Positions 8,651-17,716 of a stretch of 64,000 bases of DNA are shown piece by piece. Location: assembly GCA_027490215.1 (NCBI GenBank), contig JAIXYO010000070.1, positions 1 to 64,000 on the forward strand, in the 5' to 3' direction. Each line of letters begins with the position of its first letter. The first letter of the stretch is position 1. The stretch is from Rubrivivax sp. Its GTDB lineage: Bacteria > Pseudomonadota > Gammaproteobacteria > Burkholderiales > Burkholderiaceae_C. Under the pieces are notes generated by a model. The model saw only the letters and a program-made list of their open reading frames with translations, made no database searches and was not told the DNA's origin. Both the position numbers and the translations under genes were made by a program.

Positions 8651-9802
8651 ATGCGACCCGACCGAATGCATTTGCATCGCCAGCTCACACCGCTGCGACC
8701 TGCCGCGCTGGTCCTTGCCTGCCTGCCTTGCTGTGCCGCAGCGCAAATCAGTGGCCAGGCTGTTGCGCCAGCGAGCCCTGCTCCAACGCTCGAGCACTGC
8801 GCTGTGATCGGGGCGCCCTCCGACCGGCTGATCTGCTACGACAAGCTCGCCGGACGCGCGCCCGCGCCGACTGAACCTGTCGCCGATCAGGCTGTGCCCG
8901 GCGCGGCAGCGGTGCCGAGCACCTCGCGGCTCGTCGCGAAGGACGCGCCACTGCCCTCCAGTGCCAATCCGCAGCCGGACACGGGGGTGCTGTCCAAGTA
9001 CTGGGAATTGGAACCCTCGGACAAGCGCGGCATCTTCAACTTCGTCGGTTACCAGCCCAACTACGTGATGCCCCTTCATTACTCCAGCCGCATCAACCGA
9101 TCGCCGCAGTCGCCGACGCAGGCGGCAGGGCCGAAAACTGGCTACCGGCACGAGGAGGCCAAGTTCCAGTTCTCGCTGCGCACCAAGGTTGTTCAGGATG
9201 TGCCGCTGGTGGGCGGCGACCTGTGGGTGGCCTTCACGCAGCAGGCGATGTGGCAGATCTACAGCAAGGCCGATTCCAAGCCTTTCCGAAACATCGACTA
9301 CCAGCCCGAGGCGATCTACGTGCTGCCCACAGCGCCGAGCCTGCGCGACCTGCCGTTCGGCTGGCGCTGGCGCTACACCCAAATCGGCATCGCGCACCAG
9401 TCGAACGGGCAATCCGACCCGTTGTCGCGCAGCTGGAACCGCGTCTACCTGGGTGCGGGTGTCGAGCGAGGCGACTGGTCGCTGACGGCCAAGATCAATC
9501 AGCGGTTGAAGGAGTCGAGCTCCACCGACAACAACCCCGACCTCGTCAGCTACCGCGGCCGCGCAGAGTTTCAGCTGAACTGGTCTCACGGGCCTCACAC
9601 CGCCTCGCTGCTCTACCGCAGCACCCTGAAGAACGTAAGGTACGGTGCCCTGCAAGCCGAATGGTCCTACCCGATCTTCGAGGACCATCCGAATGGTCTG
9701 CGCTGGTTCATTCAGGCATTCACCGGCTACGGCGAAACGCTGACCGACTACAACTTCCGCCAGAGCAGTCTGGGCATCGGGGTGACGTTCCTGCAGTTTT
9801 GA
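8651..9802 (+). CDS. pldA: Outer-membrane phospholipase A (PldA/OMPLA family)
   Basis: 383 aa. The protein should hydrolyse acyl chains of phospholipids that reach the outer leaflet of the outer membrane. A signal peptide (about residues 15-31, ending CCAAAQ) is followed by a low-complexity Pro/Ala linker to about residue 105, then the barrel domain. The catalytic block HQSNGQSDPLSRSWNR is intact, holding the His and Ser of the OMPLA site, and YQPNY, YQPEAIY and the terminal aromatic residue (ending FLQF) fit the family. An in-frame Met at 8666 is an equally likely start; neither has a good ribosome site. It is a single gene followed by a hairpin at 9860. Confidence 0.92.
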   Translation: MRPDRMHLHRQLTPLRPAALVLACLPCCAAAQISGQAVAPASPAPTLEHCAVIGAPSDRLICYDKLAGRAPAPTEPVADQAVPGAAAVPSTSRLVAKDAPLPSSANPQPDTGVLSKYWELEPSDKRGIFNFVGYQPNYVMPLHYSSRINRSPQSPTQAAGPKTGYRHEEAKFQFSLRTKVVQDVPLVGGDLWVAFTQQAMWQIYSKADSKPFRNIDYQPEAIYVLPTAPSLRDLPFGWRWRYTQIGIAHQSNGQSDPLSRSWNRVYLGAGVERGDWSLTAKINQRLKESSSTDNNPDLVSYRGRAEFQLNWSHGPHTASLLYRSTLKNVRYGALQAEWSYPIFEDHPNGLRWFIQAFTGYGETLTDYNFRQSSLGIGVTFLQF

Positions 9803-9859
9803 CAGATGCCCATGCAGCGTCTTCGCCGATGTGTCGATGAGTCTGCCCAGTCATCGGCG

Positions 9860-9879
9860 CGAGCCTGGCTCGGCTTTTG
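9860..9879 (+). terminator. Possible short terminator after pldA
   Basis: CGAGC (9860-9864), a 3-base loop, GCTCG (9868-9872), then gctttt. The stem is short and the T-run weak, so termination efficiency is doubtful. Confidence 0.4.
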
Positions 9880-9965
9880 CCTACTGAACATGGCCGCAAT
9901 TCGGCGGCACGCAGGCCGCGGTCGATAGACTCCACGGCTGATTCAGATCGCCCGGACACGCACGC

Positions 9966-11663
9966 ATGACGCCAGCAACCCTCCTTGAACAATACGGCCC
10001 GCGCGAGGCCATGGACTACGACGTGGTGGTCGTCGGCGGCGGGCCCGCCGGGCTGGCCACCGCCATCCGCATCAAGCAGCTGGCGCAGGTGCAGGGTCAC
10101 GAGATATCGGTCGTGGTGCTGGAGAAAGGCTCGGAACCCGGTGCGCACATCCTGAGCGGCGCTGTGATGGACCCGCGTGCGCTGGCAGAGTTGTTCCCGA
10201 ACTGGAAGGAACTCGGCGCGCCGCTGGAGCAACCGGTCACCGACGACGAGTTCCTGTTTCTCACGCGCGACGGCGCCACCAAAACCCCGCACGCGCTGCT
10301 GCCGGAGTGCTTTCACAACGAAGGCAACTACGTCATCAGCCTGGGCAGCGTGACGCGTTGGCTGGGCCAGCAGGCCGAGGCACTGGGTGTGGAAATCTTT
10401 CCGGGCTTCGCGGCGGCGGAGGTGCTTTACAACGACGCTGGCGTGGTGACGGGCGTGGCCACCGGCAACCTCGGCGTCGGCAAGGACGGCGAACCCACCG
10501 CCAACTTCCAGCTCGGCATGGCGCTGCACGGGAAATACACCGTGTTCGCCGAAGGTTCGCGCGGCCACCTGGGCCGGCAACTGATTTCGCACTTCCAACT
10601 CGATGAGGGGCGCGACCCGCAGGCCTATGGCCTGGGCATCAAGGAGCTTTGGGAGATCGACCCCGCCAAGCACCACCCCGGCCGCGTGACGCACACCGCC
10701 GGCTGGCCACTCGACAGCCAGACCTATGGCGGCGCCTTCCTCTACCACCTGCCCAACAACCAGGTGACGCTGGGCTTCATCACCGGCCTGGACTACAGCA
10801 ACCCCTGGTTGAGTCCGTTCGAGGAGATGCAGCGCTGGAAAACGCACCCGGCAATACGCAGCGTGCTCGAAGGCGGAAAGCGTGTGGGCTATGGCGCCAG
10901 GGCGATCACCGCAGGCGGCCTGCTGAGCCTGCCAAGGACGATATTCCCTGGCGGCGCACTGGTCGGCTGCGAGGCCGGCTACCTGAACGTGAGTCGTATC
11001 AAGGGCAGCCATGCCGCGATCAAGAGCGGCATGCTGGCAGCGGATGCGATCTTCGACGCGATCTTCAACGGCCGCCAGCACGATGAGCTGGCTGCTTATC
11101 CCGAAGCGTTCAAGAACAGCTGGCTGCACGACGAGCTGGACCGCACGCGCAACTTCAAGCAGTGGTTCAAGAAGGGCCTGTGGATCGCGACGCTGATGAA
11201 CGGCATCGAGCAATGGCTGCTGCCGAAGCTGGGCATCAAGTCCCCGCCGTGGACGATTCACCACCACGTCGCCGACCACCAGACCCTGAAGCCGGCGGCC
11301 GATTGCCCGCGAATCGAGTATCCGAAGCCCGACGGCCAGCTCACCTTCGACCGGCTCAGCAGCGTCTTCATCAGCAACACCAACCACGAAGAGAACCAGC
11401 CGGCACACCTGACGCTGAAAGACACCGGCGTGCCGGTTCGCATCAACCTCGCCAGCTATGCCGGTCCGGAAGGACGCTACTGCCCGGCCGGGGTGTATGA
11501 GTACGTGAAGAACACCGACAGCAACGGCAAAGAGAGCGACCGCCTGCAGATCAATGCGCAAAACTGTGTGCACTGCAAGACCTGCGACATCAAGGACCCG
11601 ACGCAGAACATCGTCTGGGTCACGCCCGAAGGCGGCGGCGGGCCAAATTACGCTGGAATGTGA
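9966..11663 (+). CDS. Electron transfer flavoprotein-ubiquinone oxidoreductase (ETF-QO)
   Basis: 565 aa, normal length. It transfers electrons from ETF (fed by acyl-CoA and other dehydrogenases) to ubiquinone as a monotopic membrane flavoprotein. Near the N-terminus is the FAD-binding YDVVVVGGGPAGLATA motif (about residues 17-33). The C-terminal [4Fe-4S] region CVHCKTCDIKDPTQNI is complete, with a fourth Cys upstream at AGPEGRYCPAGVYEY, and the protein ends in GGGGPNYAGM, typical of the family. It lies alone, about 50 bp before the glycine riboswitch; it brings electrons to the same quinone pool as the nuo complex encoded downstream. Confidence 0.96.
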   Translation: MTPATLLEQYGPREAMDYDVVVVGGGPAGLATAIRIKQLAQVQGHEISVVVLEKGSEPGAHILSGAVMDPRALAELFPNWKELGAPLEQPVTDDEFLFLTRDGATKTPHALLPECFHNEGNYVISLGSVTRWLGQQAEALGVEIFPGFAAAEVLYNDAGVVTGVATGNLGVGKDGEPTANFQLGMALHGKYTVFAEGSRGHLGRQLISHFQLDEGRDPQAYGLGIKELWEIDPAKHHPGRVTHTAGWPLDSQTYGGAFLYHLPNNQVTLGFITGLDYSNPWLSPFEEMQRWKTHPAIRSVLEGGKRVGYGARAITAGGLLSLPRTIFPGGALVGCEAGYLNVSRIKGSHAAIKSGMLAADAIFDAIFNGRQHDELAAYPEAFKNSWLHDELDRTRNFKQWFKKGLWIATLMNGIEQWLLPKLGIKSPPWTIHHHVADHQTLKPAADCPRIEYPKPDGQLTFDRLSSVFISNTNHEENQPAHLTLKDTGVPVRINLASYAGPEGRYCPAGVYEYVKNTDSNGKESDRLQINAQNCVHCKTCDIKDPTQNIVWVTPEGGGGPNYAGM

Positions 11664-11708
11664 TGGCGAGCGGCTGGTGGTCATGCGCCCGCTGCTAAAC
11701 TTTCCGCT

Positions 11709-11936
11709 TGCTAGGAGAGTGCTCGATGGTTCACCGCCGTCGAGCCGCCGAAGGCGCACAGTGACCTCGAAAAGGGCCGCTCCAACGCTCAGGCAAAAGG
11801 ACTGGCAACACGCCGACCGAAAGGACGGCGTTCCTCACTGAAGAGAGGCCCACCCCGAGTGGGTCCACCGAAGGGGCAAGCGTTCGGCCGAGCCACGGCG
11901 AGCGTCAATCTCTCAGGTAAAGCGGACAGGGAGGGC
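11709..11936 (+). promoter_or_regulatory. Tandem glycine riboswitch upstream of gcvT
   Basis: Two gcvT-type aptamers are recognisable. Aptamer 1 (about 11712-11803) has ggagag, the conserved gccgccgaaggcgca core, and ctcaggcaaaaggac. Aptamer 2 (about 11838-11936) has gaagagag, ccaccgaaggggcaagcg and tctcaggtaaagcggacaggga. The short linker between them is typical of the paired form. Known role: binding glycine turns on the glycine cleavage genes. I see no clear terminator before the gcvT start at 11998, so control could be at translation. Confidence 0.95.
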
Positions 11937-11997
11937 AACGCCGGCCGTGCATTTCACCGATGCAGGGCCGATCGATCCATTGCCCCTGGGAACGCTG

Positions 11998-13149
11998 ATG
12001 TCCACGCCCGCGCCTGAGTCCGAACTGCTGACAACCCCGCTGCACGCGCTGCACCTCGAACTCGGTGCCCGGATGGTGCCGTTTGCCGGCTACAGCATGC
12101 CGGTCCAGTACCCCGCGGGACTGATGGCCGAGCACCTGCACTGCCGTGCATCGGCCGCGCTGTTCGATGTCTCACACATGGGTCAGCTGAGGCTGACCGG
12201 TAACGAAGCGGCTGCCGCGCTCGAAACGCTGCTGCCGATCGATGTGATCGGCATGGCCGATGGCCAGCAGCGCTATGGCTTCCTGACCAACGAGCACGGC
12301 GGCATCCTCGACGACCTGATGCTCACGCGCAGCGGCCTGGGTGAGCAAACCGAGTGGCTGATGATCGTCAACGCTGCCAACAAGGCCGCCGACACCGAAT
12401 TGATGCAGTCACGTATTGGCCAGCGCTGCAGCGTGCAGCCGCGCCCCGAGCTCGCCCTGCTGGCCTTGCAGGGCCCGCAGGCCGTGACCGCGCTGGCGCG
12501 GCTGAACCCGGCCGTTACGAGCATGAGTTTCATGACTGGGGCTTCCGTCACGCTGAACGGAGCGTCCTGCTTTGCGACCCGCTCCGGCTACACCGGCGAG
12601 GACGGTTTCGAGATTTCGGTGCCGGCCGCCGAGGCCGAAGCCCTGGCCCGCGCGCTGCTGGCCCAGCCCGAAGTGCGTCCCGCTGGACTCGGTGCACGTG
12701 ACACCCTTCGGCTGGAAGCCGGACTGTGCCTGCATGGCAACGACATCAATGGAAAGACCTCACCGGTTGAAGCCGGCCTGTTGTGGGCAATCCAGAAAGT
12801 CCGCCGCGCTGGCGGTGCGCGCGCTGGCGGCTACCCCGGCGCTGCCGCCATCGACGCGCAGATTGCCGCCGGCCCTGCGCGTCGCCGCGTGGGCTTGTCC
12901 GGCATCGATCGCGCGCCGGTGCGACCGGGTACTCCCATCGTCAGCGCCGAAGGCACCTCGCTCGGAACCGTTACCAGCGGCACGCTGGCCCCGACCGTCA
13001 ACCGTCCGATCGCGATCGCCTACCTGCCCACCGCATACACCGCCCTCGATCACGAGGTCTACGCGGAAGTGCGGGGCAAGCGACTGCCAATGCGCGTGAG
13101 CGCCCTGCCCTTCGTGCCGAACCGCTACGTTCGCAAGCCAGTGCGCTGA
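11998..13149 (+). CDS. gcvT: Glycine cleavage system T protein (aminomethyltransferase)
   Basis: 383 aa from the ATG at 11998; an in-frame upstream start at 11947 abuts the riboswitch and is less likely. GcvT moves the methylene group of the lipoyl-bound intermediate to tetrahydrofolate and releases ammonia. Family motifs seen: PLHALHLELGARMVPFAGY, the DVSHMGQ loop, the YTGEDGFEI glycine loop, GLGARDTLRLEAGLCLHGND, and a C-terminal beta-barrel (VGLSGIDRAPVRPG). First gene of gcvT-gcvH-gcvP, under glycine riboswitch control. Confidence 0.97.
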   Translation: MSTPAPESELLTTPLHALHLELGARMVPFAGYSMPVQYPAGLMAEHLHCRASAALFDVSHMGQLRLTGNEAAAALETLLPIDVIGMADGQQRYGFLTNEHGGILDDLMLTRSGLGEQTEWLMIVNAANKAADTELMQSRIGQRCSVQPRPELALLALQGPQAVTALARLNPAVTSMSFMTGASVTLNGASCFATRSGYTGEDGFEISVPAAEAEALARALLAQPEVRPAGLGARDTLRLEAGLCLHGNDINGKTSPVEAGLLWAIQKVRRAGGARAGGYPGAAAIDAQIAAGPARRRVGLSGIDRAPVRPGTPIVSAEGTSLGTVTSGTLAPTVNRPIAIAYLPTAYTALDHEVYAEVRGKRLPMRVSALPFVPNRYVRKPVR

Positions 13150-13191
13150 ATCCTTTTCTTTCAAAACATCCCCTTGCCATCAGGAGCCCCA

Positions 13192-13566
13192 ATGACCATC
13201 CACTACACCGCCGATCACGAATGGATCGATGCCACCGAGCCTGCCGCCGCGATCGTCGGTATCACCGTGCATGCGCAGGATGCGCTGGGCGACGTGGTGT
13301 TCGTCGAACTTCCAGAGGTCGGCGCCAGCTTCTCCAAGGGCGATGTGGCCGGCGTGGTCGAATCCGTCAAGGCCGCAGCAGACCTGTACATGCCGGTCGG
13401 TGGCGAGATCGTCGAAGTCAACGAGACGCTGCGAGCCGACCCGGCGCTCGCCAACAGCGCCCCGATGGCGGCCGGTTGGTTTTTCAAGGTCAAGCTGTCC
13501 GACGCTGCGGAACTGGCTGGTCTGATGGACGCGATTGCCTACGACGCCCTGCTGAAGAACACCTGA
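13192..13566 (+). CDS. gcvH: Glycine cleavage system H protein (lipoyl carrier)
   Basis: 124 aa, normal size. The ATG at 13192 is preceded by caggag, a good ribosome site. H protein carries the aminomethyl group between P, T and L proteins on a lipoylated lysine; that lysine is in VESVKAAADLY. HEWI near the N-terminus and NSAPMAAGWFFKVK near the C-terminus fit the family. It lies 42 bp after gcvT and 21 bp before gcvP. The L protein (dihydrolipoamide dehydrogenase) is not in the window. Confidence 0.97.
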   Translation: MTIHYTADHEWIDATEPAAAIVGITVHAQDALGDVVFVELPEVGASFSKGDVAGVVESVKAAADLYMPVGGEIVEVNETLRADPALANSAPMAAGWFFKVKLSDAAELAGLMDAIAYDALLKNT

Positions 13567-13587
13567 TTGCTGCAAAGGTTGCACGCC

Positions 13588-16554
13588 ATGTTGATGTCCA
13601 CCCCGCCTTTCAAGCTCGCGCCGTCTTCGACCTCGAACTCGCTGGGCGAGCTCGAGAACCCGAGCGAGTTCATCGCACGCCACATCGGCATCACCGAAGC
13701 CGACGAGCAGCACATGCTGTCGGTGATCGCACCCGATGCGCCGTTCACCCGGCGTGCGTTGATCGAGGCCATCGTGCCGCGCTCGATTGCGCGCGCGCAG
13801 CAGATGGTGCTGCCGGAGCCGATCGGCGAGGCCCAGGCGCTGTCCGAATTGCGCACGATCGCCTCGAAGAACCAGCTTCTGAAGAGCTGCATTGGCCAGG
13901 GCTACCACGGCACGCACACGCCGGGCGTCATCCTGCGTAACATCCTCGAGAACCCCGCCTGGTACACCGCCTACACGCCCTACCAGGCCGAAATCTCTCA
14001 AGGCCGACTCGAAGCGCTGTTGAACTTCCAGACCATGGTCTGCGACCTGACCGGCATGGCGATTGCCAATGCCTCGATGCTCGATGAGGCCACCGCCGCC
14101 GCCGAGGCGATGACGCTCGCCAAGCGCAGCGTGAAGTCGAAGAGCGACACCTTCATCGTCGCAGGCGACTGCCACCCGCAAACCATCGAAGTGATCCAGA
14201 CGCGCGCCACGCCGCTGGGACTGAAGGTGGTGCTGGCGAACTCGGCTGCTGAATGGGATGCGCTGATCGAAGGCGGGGACTACTTCGCTGCGCTGGCGCA
14301 GATCCCCAGCACCAGCGGCGCGCTGCACGACCTGCGGGGTGATGCCGAGCGCATCCATGCGCATCAGGCCGCCTTCATCGTGGCCGCCGACGTGCTGGCC
14401 TTGACGCTGATCACACCGCCCGGCGAACTGGGTGCAGACATTGCGCTTGGCACCACACAGCGCTTCGGGGTGCCGATGGGTGCGGGCGGCCCGCATGCGG
14501 CCTATCTCGCCTGCCGCGATGAATTCAAGCGCTCGATGCCGGGCCGGCTGGTGGGCATGAGCATCGATGCGCACGGCGCGCCCGCGCTACGCCTGGCTCT
14601 GCAGACACGCGAGCAGCACATCCGCCGAGAGAAGGCCACCTCGAACATCTGCACCGCGCAGGTTCTGCTGGCGGTGATCGCCAGCATGTACGCGGTCTAC
14701 CACGGGCCCGAGGGTCTGAAACGCATCGCGCTGCGCGTGGCCCGCTACACGGCCGTGTTGGCCGAGGGCTTGAAGGCGCTGGGTTGCTCGGTGCGTTCGA
14801 GCACGGCGTTCGACGCCCTGATGCTGGACACCGGCGATCAGACAGAAGAGCTGGCTGGCCATGCACGCACCCACGGCTTCAATCTGCGCCGCTACACCGA
14901 GTGGGGCGACACGATGCTGGGCATCTCGCTCGACGAGACCACCACGCGCGAAGACATCGTCACGCTGTGGCACGTGTTCGCGCCGACGGGCGCGTCTCTG
15001 CCCTCGAGGGCCCTGTTCGATCAGGACATCGAGCCGCTGATTCCGACCGATCTGCGCCGTACCAGCCCGTTCCTGACGCACCCGGTGTTCAACAGCCACC
15101 ACAGCGAAACCGAGATGCTGCGCTACATCCGCAGCCTGTCCGACAAGGACCTGGCACTCGACCGCACGATGATCCCGCTGGGCTCATGCACGATGAAGCT
15201 GAACGCGACCAGCGAGATGATCCCGATCACCTGGCCCGAGTTCGCCAATGTCCATCCGTTCGCCCCGGCCGATCAACTCGAAGGCTACCGCCTGCTCGAC
15301 GAGCAGTTGCGCGCAGGCTTGTGCCAGGCCACCGGCTACAGCGGCATCAGCCTGCAGCCGAATGCCGGCTCGCAGGGTGAGTACGCGGGGCTGCTGGTGA
15401 TCCAGGCCTGGCATGCCTCGCGGGGCGACACGCAGCGCGACATCTGTCTGATCCCCGAGTCTGCCCACGGCACCAACCCGGCCTCGGCGCAGATGGCCGG
15501 CATGAAGGTGGTGGTGACGAAATGCGATGCCGAAGGAAATGTTGATCTGGCAGACCTGCGGGCCAAGTGCGAGCTTCACAGCGCGAAGCTGGCCGCGGTG
15601 ATGGTGACCTACCCGTCGACCTACGGCGTGTTCGATCCGCAGATCAAGGAACTGTGCGCGCTGGTTCACCAGCACGGCGGGCGTGTCTATGTCGACGGCG
15701 CCAACATGAACGCGCTGGTCGGCGTGGCAGCGCCGGGCGACTTCGGCGGCGATGTCAGCCACCTCAATTTGCACAAGACCTTCTGCATCCCGCATGGGGG
15801 CGGCGGTCCAGGCGTCGGGCCGGTGTGCGTGGTCGAAGATCTGGTGCCGTTCCTGCCGGGGCACCGAACCGCGGGCTCTTGCGATGAGCGGCAAGTCGGC
15901 GCGATCTCGGCCGCGCCGCTCGGCAACGCCGCAGTGCTGCCAATCAGCTGGATGTACATGCGGATGATGGGCGCACAAGGCCTGACCACCGCCACCGAAA
16001 CAGCCATCCTCAGCGCGAACTACGTGGCCGCTCGCCTGGCAGGCCACTACGACATCCACTTCAGCGGCGGCGTGCCCGGCATCCGTGGCGGTGGCGTGGC
16101 GCATGAGTGCATCCTGGACCTGCGCCCCCTGAAGGAGACCAGCGGCGTCAGCGCCGAAGACGTCGCCAAGCGGCTGATCGACTATGGCTTCCACGCGCCG
16201 ACCCTGAGCTTTCCATTGCCCGGCACCTTGATGGTCGAGCCAACCGAGAGCGAGTCGCTGCGCGAACTCGACCGCTTCTGCGATGCGATGGTCGCGATTC
16301 GCGCGGAGATCCGACAGGTCGAGAACGGGGTGTGGCCACGAGATGCCAATCCGCTGGTCTCGGCACCACACACCGCCGAGACACTGCTGCGTGCAGACTG
16401 GCCGCACCCGTACAGCCGCGAAGAGGCGGCTTATCCACTGGCCAGCCTCCGTCGCAGCAAGTACTGGGTGCCGGTGGGCCGCGTCGACAACGTTCACGGC
16501 GACCGCAACCTGGTGTGCAGTTGCGCACCGGTATCGGATTACGCGAGCGACTGA
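13588..16554 (+). CDS. gcvP: Glycine dehydrogenase (decarboxylating), P protein
   Basis: 988 aa from ATG 13588, chosen for the aaagg at 13574-13578; a TTG at 13567 and an ATG at 13594 are alternatives. This is the long, single-chain PLP enzyme that decarboxylates glycine and loads the aminomethyl group on GcvH. The N-terminal half begins with [11 protein letters not shown] and holds [20 protein letters not shown]. The C-terminal half has the PLP-lysine motif [20 protein letters not shown] and the DGANMNA motif. The end (CSCAPVSDY) is the usual one. Convergent with the DUF1178 gene 40 bp downstream. Confidence 0.97.
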   Translation: MLMSTPPFKLAPSSTSNSLGELENPSEFIARHIGITEADEQHMLSVIAPDAPFTRRALIEAIVPRSIARAQQMVLPEPIGEAQALSELRTIASKNQLLKSCIGQGYHGTHTPGVILRNILENPAWYTAYTPYQAEISQGRLEALLNFQTMVCDLTGMAIANASMLDEATAAAEAMTLAKRSVKSKSDTFIVAGDCHPQTIEVIQTRATPLGLKVVLANSAAEWDALIEGGDYFAALAQIPSTSGALHDLRGDAERIHAHQAAFIVAADVLALTLITPPGELGADIALGTTQRFGVPMGAGGPHAAYLACRDEFKRSMPGRLVGMSIDAHGAPALRLALQTREQHIRREKATSNICTAQVLLAVIASMYAVYHGPEGLKRIALRVARYTAVLAEGLKALGCSVRSSTAFDALMLDTGDQTEELAGHARTHGFNLRRYTEWGDTMLGISLDETTTREDIVTLWHVFAPTGASLPSRALFDQDIEPLIPTDLRRTSPFLTHPVFNSHHSETEMLRYIRSLSDKDLALDRTMIPLGSCTMKLNATSEMIPITWPEFANVHPFAPADQLEGYRLLDEQLRAGLCQATGYSGISLQPNAGSQGEYAGLLVIQAWHASRGDTQRDICLIPESAHGTNPASAQMAGMKVVVTKCDAEGNVDLADLRAKCELHSAKLAAVMVTYPSTYGVFDPQIKELCALVHQHGGRVYVDGANMNALVGVAAPGDFGGDVSHLNLHKTFCIPHGGGGPGVGPVCVVEDLVPFLPGHRTAGSCDERQVGAISAAPLGNAAVLPISWMYMRMMGAQGLTTATETAILSANYVAARLAGHYDIHFSGGVPGIRGGGVAHECILDLRPLKETSGVSAEDVAKRLIDYGFHAPTLSFPLPGTLMVEPTESESLRELDRFCDAMVAIRAEIRQVENGVWPRDANPLVSAPHTAETLLRADWPHPYSREEAAYPLASLRRSKYWVPVGRVDNVHGDRNLVCSCAPVSDYASD

Positions 16555-16594
16555 GGCCCGCAACCGGCGCGAGCGTTGGAGGGCCGGCGGCAGG

Positions 16595-17113
16595 CTACTG
16601 CAGCGGCCCTTTCAGCGCAGCAGGCATCGGGAAAGCCATCACGTCGATGCCTTCCTCGTGCAGGGCTTTCGCTTCGTCAGACGTCGCCTGACCCCGAATG
16701 GGCCGCTCGTCGGTCTCACCGTAATGCATGCGCCGCGCCTCTTCGGCGAAGCGTGGCCCGACGTCGTCGGTGTGGGTGATGATGTGCTGCACCGCGCGCA
16801 ACATGGCTGACTGGAATGCCGCTGGATCGACGCCGGGTGGCGGCGCCGGCGGCTCGGGCAGTGTTGCTGGCACTGCCGGCATACCCCCAGCGGCAGCACC
16901 GCGCGCGGACGCCGCAGAACCCTGCGCCGGCGCGAGCGCGCGGGAAGACGATGTCACCACATGCGGCGCAGATGGCAAGCGTTGCACCGACTTGTCTCCG
17001 CACATCGGACACTCGAGCTGCGAGCGCTCCAGCTGGCTCTGAAAATCGTCCTGCGAAGCGAACCAGCCTTCAAAGTGATGGCCGAACGAACAGCGCAGAT
17101 TCAGGACCTTCAT
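16595..17113 (-). CDS. DUF1178 protein
   Basis: 172 aa from ATG 17113, which overlaps the stop of the NUDIX gene by 4 bp (ATGA). The N-terminus (MKVLNLRCSFGHHFEGWF) and CPMCGDKSVQRLPSAPHV form a probable zinc ribbon (Cys...Cys-x2-Cys). The middle is Ala/Pro-rich and the C-terminus (ADEAxxLHEEGI-like, ending in a short hydrophobic tail) is that of DUF1178. Function is unknown. Placed last in the complex I transcription unit. Confidence 0.88.
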   Translation of the reverse strand: MKVLNLRCSFGHHFEGWFASQDDFQSQLERSQLECPMCGDKSVQRLPSAPHVVTSSSRALAPAQGSAASARGAAAGGMPAVPATLPEPPAPPPGVDPAAFQSAMLRAVQHIITHTDDVGPRFAEEARRMHYGETDERPIRGQATSDEAKALHEEGIDVMAFPMPAALKGPLQ

Positions 17114-17709
17114 GAAGGCATTATCGGCGACGGTGAAGCCCACTCAAGCGCCCAGCGTCCTTCGCGCCAATGACGCAGCCACAGCAGGCCGACCAGCGTC
17201 TTGACGTCGGTCAGCGTGCCGACTCGGGCCGCCTCTTCGAGTTCCTCCAGCGTGGCCGTGCTCACGTCGAGAAACTCACCCTCGTCGAGCTGATTGACAC
17301 CGAGGGTCAGCCCACGTGCGAACCAGATTTCGATGCCTTCTGTCGAGTACGCAATCGCGTTGTGCGTGATGCCCGCGCGGGCCCATTCGGCGGCTCGGTA
17401 GCCAGTTTCCTCGGCGAGTTCGCGGATGGCACAGACCAGCGGTGGCTCGCCCGCCTCCAGTTTGCCTGCCGGAAACTCCACCATCACCTGCGCCACCGGA
17501 TAGCGGTACTGCCGCTCGATGACGAGTCGGCCGTCATCGAGCAGCGGAACGATCATGACCGCGCCAGGGTGAACGATGTATTCGCGGCTCGCCGTGGCGC
17601 CATTGGGCAATCGAACCCGATCGCGGCGGACATCCAGGAAGTTGCCTTGAAAGACCTGCTCCGAATCGAGCCTGTCTTCACGCAGGTGAGCGTCGGGGTC
17701 GGCCGCCAA
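17110..17709 (-). CDS. NUDIX hydrolase, ADP-ribose pyrophosphatase type
   Basis: 199 aa. The Nudix box is complete: GKLEAGEPPLVCAIRELAEETGY fits G-x5-E-x7-REUxEExGU (given here across about 87-109). VERQYRYPVAQVMVEFPAGKLE immediately before it is typical of ADP-ribose pyrophosphatases, which split ADP-ribose to AMP and ribose phosphate. The start appears to be TTG at 17707-17709, directly after an in-frame stop, with no clear ribosome site; translation probably couples to nuoN, which ends 7 bp upstream. Confidence 0.88.
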   Translation of the reverse strand: MAADPDAHLREDRLDSEQVFQGNFLDVRRDRVRLPNGATASREYIVHPGAVMIVPLLDDGRLVIERQYRYPVAQVMVEFPAGKLEAGEPPLVCAIRELAEETGYRAAEWARAGITHNAIAYSTEGIEIWFARGLTLGVNQLDEGEFLDVSTATLEELEEAARVGTLTDVKTLVGLLWLRHWREGRWALEWASPSPIMPS

Positions 17710-17716
17710 TTACCAC

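Noticed and set aside
8435-9688. Minus-strand open frame of 417 codons opposite pldA
   Set aside because: It covers pldA with its intact catalytic motif; composition is Arg/Gly/Val-rich as in antisense frames of GC-rich genes.
9720-11759. Minus-strand open frame of 679 codons opposite the ETF-QO gene
   Set aside because: ETF-QO on the plus strand has all family motifs; the antisense frame has none.
13180-14574. Minus-strand open frame over gcvH and gcvP
   Set aside because: Shadow of two well-supported plus-strand genes; rich in His/Arg/Gln as expected for an antisense frame.
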